Origin: JBLWXV01 sp048267245
GTDB lineage: Bacteria > Bdellovibrionota > Bacteriovoracia > Bacteriovoracales > Bacteriovoracaceae
Length of the DNA stretch: 64,000 bases
Direction of reading: 5' to 3'
Assembly (NCBI GenBank): GCA_048267245.1
Contig: JBLWXV010000001.1
Location: 1,798,001 to 1,862,000 of the forward strand
How positions within the stretch are numbered: position 1 is the first letter of the stretch; every line of letters starts with the position of its first letter. The position numbers were made by a program, and so were the translations under genes. The notes below the pieces were generated by a model. That model searched no databases. It saw only the letters and a list, made by a program, of their open reading frames with translations, and was not told the origin of the DNA. This document shows, one piece after another, positions 59,913 through 64,000 of the stretch.

Positions 59913-62222
59913 TTAACTTCGCAGACAGTAAATTTTGATTGTCTTGTCTTCTTTGTTTTTGAGGCAGATTCCAGACAGGGAACCCTTGCAGGTCTTTGAA
60001 TATTTCTTGTCGCCGACTTTAATACATGAATTATAAGTTTTTACCGCTTTAAGTATGTCTTGTTTAGTGTAATGAATATTTCCGAGGTTCATTAATGTTC
60101 TGGCCTTGAGAGTTTTACTAAAGTTGCCCTTAGCGACGTGCTCAGAGAGCTTGAGGTATTCATCCATACTGCCCATACCATCTTGATAGAGGAGTTTTTC
60201 TTTGATTGCTGTTGTGATTTCAGTATTTGGAAATTGTTGATAGCTTTGATTGATAAATGCACGGTGACTTCCAACTTGATCAGTGTGGTACTCAATCATG
60301 TGCGCTTTATTCATAATGGCCCGCTCATCACTTGCGTCTGAGCTTAGGATCTCATCAACATACTTAAGTGCATTACTATAGTCTTTTAACTTGTGATAAC
60401 TATGATAAAGACAATTTCTTGCAAGTACTTTTAAATTTTTCTCTTGAAGCTTTGACTGGCAGAAACTGGCAGCTCCTTGAAAATCTCTTGATCCAATCAG
60501 CTCTCGACTTTTATTTAAAAACTCAATCACATCTTCGGCCGATGAGTTATTCTCAGCTAGAGAGGGGACGCTTATTTCTTCACTCTCGCCATCCACTTCA
60601 TCTTTCTCTTCTTGCTTTTGGATTTTGACGTCCTTGGCCTCAAATTTAACTATTTTTGGTGCAAATACTTGAATGAGCTCTTCTTTATATTTTTCTTTAA
60701 AGGTGAGTGAGGTAAATTCTTGTTCCTCTAGCTTTAGATTAAAGAGTTCAATGCCAGTTGATGACTCTAGCTTTGGTGAGATTAATTCTTTTATCTTGAA
60801 GCTGGCCCCATTTTCTCCAAAGCCCGTTGAATTCGAAATCTTCTCTATCAGGGAGCTAGTAAGGGTTTCAACTGCACCAGGGGCGGAGGCGTTTTCTTGT
60901 CTCTCAATTTGGCCAAGTAATGATTTTGCCTGGGAGAGTTTTTCAAAGTTCTTTGTCTTAAAAAACTGTAGTAAATAGAGGAAGCTATAAATACTCACTT
61001 CGTTTGGACTCGCACCATACTCTTTGTAGTAACTCTTTGCCAATTTAAAGGCGCGGGCATATTTGGAGCGATTATATTTCAGTTCCTCATTAAAGCTTAA
61101 ATCCTCAAGAAAACTGCTGAAGGCAAAGTGGAGTTTTTCTTTGTCGTCTTTCGCGAGAGTGATGATTCGCTCAAGCAACTCCTTTCTAACACTCGCAGTG
61201 AAATTGACGTCGGTCATTTGGTAGAGATAAATATACAAGTCGTAGACTTTCTCTCCAAAGAGTTCCTCTCCGCGTGCTAGCTGTATTTTCTGAGCCTCTT
61301 CACCTTCTTCAACGACTGAAAGAGAAAATCTAAAGGCAAAGATCTCAAAGCTTGGAGAGAGTTTAAAAGCTTCTTCTAAAACCGCTACTTTCTTATCCAA
61401 ATCCCATTTATCTTTTTTCATAATGTATTGAAGCAGAAGTGAGCCGGCGTAGGCCTCTTTGTATGGTTTTGAGTCTCTTTGTCTATCATAGGCATTTCGG
61501 TAGTAGAGATGGGCCTTGTCAAAGTTTAGACCCTTAGTGGCGCAGACAGCTGCTTTTATGTAGTAGATTGCCACTTCCGGACGCTCTGTGATGGCACGCT
61601 CAAAGGTCTCTAGACACGATCTTGCTAGAGTGGCGTCTTCAGAAATGAGCAAAAGATCTCCCATGCGCTCGATTGTGTCTGTCTTCGCTCTTGGTTCGTC
61701 AGTGGTTTGCTCAAGATAGTTTTGCATTTGTGTTTTGGAGTCTGTAATGGCCCCAATTCTTAGGGAGTAGATTGCCTGCTGCTCGCTACTTAGCTTCTTT
61801 TCTTTAGCAAGTTCCTCAATTTCTTTGGTGCTTAGTTCTCTTTGAAATCTCTCCTTTGAAAATTGAGAGTAGTAGTACTTAGCAAAAGTTATCTCAGTAT
61901 CATTTGGAAATTTTGTAGCCGCTTGATTGAGAGTATTAATTGCCTCTCCAATATCTTCTTCCTCAGGTTTTGCCCCAAGCGCACGGTTTTTAACAAAGTG
62001 TATCCATGCGGTTAGGAGATAGTCTTTGCTTGAGACATCCTTATGAGTGAAATTTTGTTCGAGTTTTGTCAGCGCTTCTTTGTAGTCAACTTCTTGATCT
62101 GAATTATAGTACCTGCGCTCAATGAGCTCTCTGGCCTCTCTGCGGTTTTGCTCGACACTTACTTCCTGAGCACTCGCTAACTGCGCGAGAAAATAGATAA
62201 TTAGCAATAGCGATCTAAGCAC
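59913..62222 (-). CDS. Large secreted TPR-like helical repeat protein
   Basis: A 769-residue protein with a signal peptide (MLRSLLLIIYFLAQLASAQ). The rest is almost entirely helical, with repeated pairs of the TPR type (GEAINTLNQAATKFPNDTEI, CLETFERAITERPEVAIYYI, AHLYYRNAYDRQRDSKPYKE, and near the end NLGNIHYTKQDILKAVKTYN). An acidic linker (EEKDEVDGESEEISVP) lies at about residue 545. TPR proteins bind other proteins, here in the periplasm. The function is unknown. It stands alone and is divergent from the outer-membrane protein gene at 62480. Confidence 0.85.
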   Translation of the reverse strand: MLRSLLLIIYFLAQLASAQEVSVEQNRREARELIERRYYNSDQEVDYKEALTKLEQNFTHKDVSSKDYLLTAWIHFVKNRALGAKPEEEDIGEAINTLNQAATKFPNDTEITFAKYYYSQFSKERFQRELSTKEIEELAKEKKLSSEQQAIYSLRIGAITDSKTQMQNYLEQTTDEPRAKTDTIERMGDLLLISEDATLARSCLETFERAITERPEVAIYYIKAAVCATKGLNFDKAHLYYRNAYDRQRDSKPYKEAYAGSLLLQYIMKKDKWDLDKKVAVLEEAFKLSPSFEIFAFRFSLSVVEEGEEAQKIQLARGEELFGEKVYDLYIYLYQMTDVNFTASVRKELLERIITLAKDDKEKLHFAFSSFLEDLSFNEELKYNRSKYARAFKLAKSYYKEYGASPNEVSIYSFLYLLQFFKTKNFEKLSQAKSLLGQIERQENASAPGAVETLTSSLIEKISNSTGFGENGASFKIKELISPKLESSTGIELFNLKLEEQEFTSLTFKEKYKEELIQVFAPKIVKFEAKDVKIQKQEEKDEVDGESEEISVPSLAENNSSAEDVIEFLNKSRELIGSRDFQGAASFCQSKLQEKNLKVLARNCLYHSYHKLKDYSNALKYVDEILSSDASDERAIMNKAHMIEYHTDQVGSHRAFINQSYQQFPNTEITTAIKEKLLYQDGMGSMDEYLKLSEHVAKGNFSKTLKARTLMNLGNIHYTKQDILKAVKTYNSCIKVGDKKYSKTCKGSLSGICLKNKEDKTIKIYCLRS

Positions 62223-62479
62223 TCTCTACCCATAGATAATATTGATGAATCATCCTTATTTATCGGACAAGCGTGCGTGTGGGCCAAGTAAATATTCGCT
62301 TGGAACTTGAGCTTTTTACTCGATAATCTCTGTTTGATTTTTCTATTTTCGATGCAATATTTTCAAAAATTCTTCGTCTTTTGTTAGATATCGGTGAACT
62401 TGAGTTAACGACTCGAGTACAAACTGTTAGAAATCTTTAGGTAAAGCTCATGTGAGAACTGTTCAATGAAGGAGCGAAT

Positions 62480-63436
62480 ATGAATTTGAAGCTTGATACT
62501 AGTTTATTAATGAAGAGTACTGCAGTAGCAGTTGCCCTTATGCTCTCTGGTGTAAATGCCCAGGAAGCTCAAGTGAAGAAGGGAACTGATCAAGATCAGC
62601 CGGCCACAGAAGAAGCCGCCCCCTCAACTCCTGCTGCCGCAAAAGATGCTGGTATTGATGAGGAGATTACCAACGCCCGCATCCGAGCTACCAGTGGCTC
62701 TAAGTCAAAACTTAGCTTGAGCTCAAGCTTGGCCTATGATGGTGGTTCACTTAAAAAGCCATTTGGTAAAACGAGACCAAATATTTCTGGCGACCCGGAA
62801 GTTGAAGTTGATACCGCCTTTGGTGGTAGTATCTCTGGCCGCTACCGCTTTAACCCAAATGACTCTGTGACTTTTGGTGCTGGTATTTCTGTTCTCAAGC
62901 CACTTCACGGCGCTGAAGATTTAAGTGTTGATAACCCAGATGTAGCTTACTCAAGGGTTTATAAAATCGGCGTATTCCAGACTGTTTCTTCTGCTGGCTA
63001 TACCCACGGAACAAGTGAGAGTTATAAAGATATCCAACTCGATTCTGTGATCTATTTTAGTCACAATATGATGGCCCAAATTGGCGAGAGCCGCTTTACT
63101 GCTGGAGCTTCATTTGGTCTAAACTTCTTTAACTATGGTGATGATCCAGCAGCTGTTGATGGAAGAACTTCATACAGTGTAGGTATCTATCCACAGCTTG
63201 AGTACAGCTTTAACGACACGCTTTCAGCTCGTACTGTCTTTGGTTACTTTAACTTTAGAAATAAAAGAAGTGACAGCGACTTCGATCTTGAACGTCGCTA
63301 CGAATACCAGTCAATTGGTGTGGGCATCTCTGTGACTAGAGATATCTACCTCTATCCAAACGTTCAATTTATCCCAGACAATCTCGATGTGGATAATACA
63401 AACGTGGCCATCTCAGCTACCATCAACTTATTCTAA
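62480..63436 (+). CDS. Outer-membrane beta-barrel protein, 318 aa
   Basis: GAAGGAGCG precedes an ATG with a signal peptide (LLMKSTAVAVALMLSGVNAQ). A low-complexity Ala/Pro/Glu linker (EEAAPSTPAAAKDAG) follows, then long alternating strands (KLSLSSSLAYDGG, GGSISGRYRFNPNDSVTFGA, IYPQLEYSFNDTLSARTVFG) and a final aromatic residue (VAISATINLF). It would be inserted by the BAM machinery. Codon use is biased and regular, consistent with high expression. A strong hairpin follows. Confidence 0.85.
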   Translation: MNLKLDTSLLMKSTAVAVALMLSGVNAQEAQVKKGTDQDQPATEEAAPSTPAAAKDAGIDEEITNARIRATSGSKSKLSLSSSLAYDGGSLKKPFGKTRPNISGDPEVEVDTAFGGSISGRYRFNPNDSVTFGAGISVLKPLHGAEDLSVDNPDVAYSRVYKIGVFQTVSSAGYTHGTSESYKDIQLDSVIYFSHNMMAQIGESRFTAGASFGLNFFNYGDDPAAVDGRTSYSVGIYPQLEYSFNDTLSARTVFGYFNFRNKRSDSDFDLERRYEYQSIGVGISVTRDIYLYPNVQFIPDNLDVDNTNVAISATINLF

Positions 63437-63445
63437 TTGTTTACA

Positions 63446-63475
63446 GGCCCAGGGCAGTCGTCCCTGGGCCATTCT
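63446..63475 (+). terminator. Rho-independent terminator
   Basis: GGCCCAGGG (63446-63454) pairs with CCCTGGGCC (63462-63470) around CAGTCGT, followed by ATTCTTT. The GC-rich 9-bp stem just after the outer-membrane protein stop supports termination. Confidence 0.85.
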
Positions 63476-63559
63476 TTCACGCCTGTCACAAAGTACTTCG
63501 CAAAGGAAAATTATTTCGCTATGTTTCGCTCGTCCTAGAATTTTATTGGAGAGTTATAG

Positions 63560-63853
63560 ATGAAACTACTTTTTACTTTAAGCTGCGTGCTTCTCGCCTC
63601 TCATCCAGTTCTTGCCTACGAGCAAAGTGCCGTTACCTCAGCTCTTGAATCCTACTTTGATGCCTCAGTAGAGTCGTGGGGTCTTGAATATAGCGATAGT
63701 GATTCAAAAGAATGTGACCTCATGGCCAGTGTACTAGCTAGAAGAGCAAATTCTCGCTCAAGCGCGGCCTATGAATGTCAGGTGTGTTTGATTGCCGACG
63801 ACAATCTTCTCTGGGACTACAACGACATCTCATGCGATCTAGCTTGGGATTAG
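63560..63853 (+). CDS. Small secreted cysteine-containing protein, 97 aa
   Basis: GGAGAG precedes an ATG with a signal peptide (MKLLFTLSCVLLASHPVLAY). The mature 77 residues are acidic and have four cysteines (KECDLM, YECQVC, ISCDLA), likely in two disulfides. I do not recognise the family. The stop TAG overlaps the stop of the convergent TonB gene by 2 bp. Confidence 0.75.
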   Translation: MKLLFTLSCVLLASHPVLAYEQSAVTSALESYFDASVESWGLEYSDSDSKECDLMASVLARRANSRSSAAYECQVCLIADDNLLWDYNDISCDLAWD

Positions 63854-64000
63854 TCCGCTAATTGAAAAATTATATTCTTCGTTAGTTTGACATCCGGGTC
63901 GATGGCCCGGGTGAAGACCCATTTTTTGGCCGCATTGACCGCGGCTTCGTCTAGGATCTGAAAGCCCGAACTTGCCACCACTTCAACTCGGCCAATAGAG
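63850..64000 (-). CDS. TonB-family protein C-terminus (5' part outside window)
   Basis: The minus-strand frame is open from the right edge and ends at TAA 63850-63852. It encodes about 49 residues with IGRVEVVASSGFQILDEAAV and AAKKWVFTRAIDPD. The SSGF-x2-LD-x-A-A-x(5)-W-x-F pattern is the TonB C-terminal domain, which contacts outer-membrane receptors at the TonB box. The membrane anchor and Pro-rich linker must lie beyond base 64000. Confidence 0.88.
   Translation of the reverse strand, partial: SIGRVEVVASSGFQILDEAAVNAAKKWVFTRAIDPDVKLTKNIIFQLAD

Noticed and set aside
1..64000. CRISPR arrays
   Set aside because: No regularly spaced 23-40 bp direct repeats and no cas genes were noticed in the window.

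Overview
The window reads as chromosomal DNA of a Gram-negative bacterium that carries many secreted proteins. It has signal peptides, lipoboxes, outer-membrane beta-barrels, a TonB C-terminus, a Lol-type ABC exporter, an L,D-transpeptidase and at least four secreted peptidases. A TIGR02147-type protein together with this load of hydrolases suggests the Bdellovibrionota (Bacteriovorax/Peredibacter-like). This placement is inferred from gene content, not from a marker phylogeny.

Layout. 1-8.8 kb is core or near-core: the end of an ABC exporter, a solitary C5 DNA methyltransferase, a degenerate MnmA paralogue overlapping a degenerate M28 peptidase, then canonical mnmA, and a Tat-exported FAD oxidoreductase. 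A tRNA-Leu(GAG) gene lies at 8856-8940. From its 3' end to 20773 there is an AT-rich integrated element of about 11.85 kb, bounded by an 18-bp direct repeat of the tRNA 3' end. It carries a tyrosine integrase, an excisionase-like protein, a replication-relaxation-type protein beside a perfect 24-bp inverted repeat, a large reverse transcriptase-nitrilase fusion of the DRT (defence-associated RT) kind, a frameshifted nuclease-like gene, a membrane/coiled-coil protein, a HigBA toxin-antitoxin pair with a palindromic operator, and a HEPN-like protein. It looks like a mobilizable defence island.

21.8-32.4 kb holds an acyl-chain biosynthetic locus. An AMP-dependent acyl ligase and an acyl carrier protein are followed by an SGNH/MBOAT O-acylation pair, a cupin, a cytochrome P450 and a DUF2834 protein on the other strand. 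Then comes a translationally coupled operon of a diiron protein, an epoxide-hydrolase-like enzyme and two tandem membrane desaturases. The ligase + ACP + paired desaturases logic recalls alkyne/polyyne pathways, but the product is unknown.

32.5-44.5 kb is a series of mostly monocistronic secreted or membrane proteins, including two metallopeptidases, a trypsin-like lipoprotein, a permease, a histidine-kinase-like protein lacking an ATPase domain, and small hypotheticals. 44.5-52.1 kb is an eight-gene, tightly overlapping operon: two GNAT-like acyltransferases, an HxxxD acyltransferase, an outer-membrane barrel, a LolD-like ATPase with two LolE/MacB-type permeases, and a LolA-like carrier. It looks like a dedicated lipid or acyl-product synthesis and export system.

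52.6-64 kb returns to envelope and signalling genes: a subtilisin, a MASE3-like hybrid histidine kinase, a lytic-transglycosylase-like protein, an L,D-transpeptidase, a large TPR-type secreted protein, an outer-membrane protein, and the C-terminus of a TonB protein running off the right edge.
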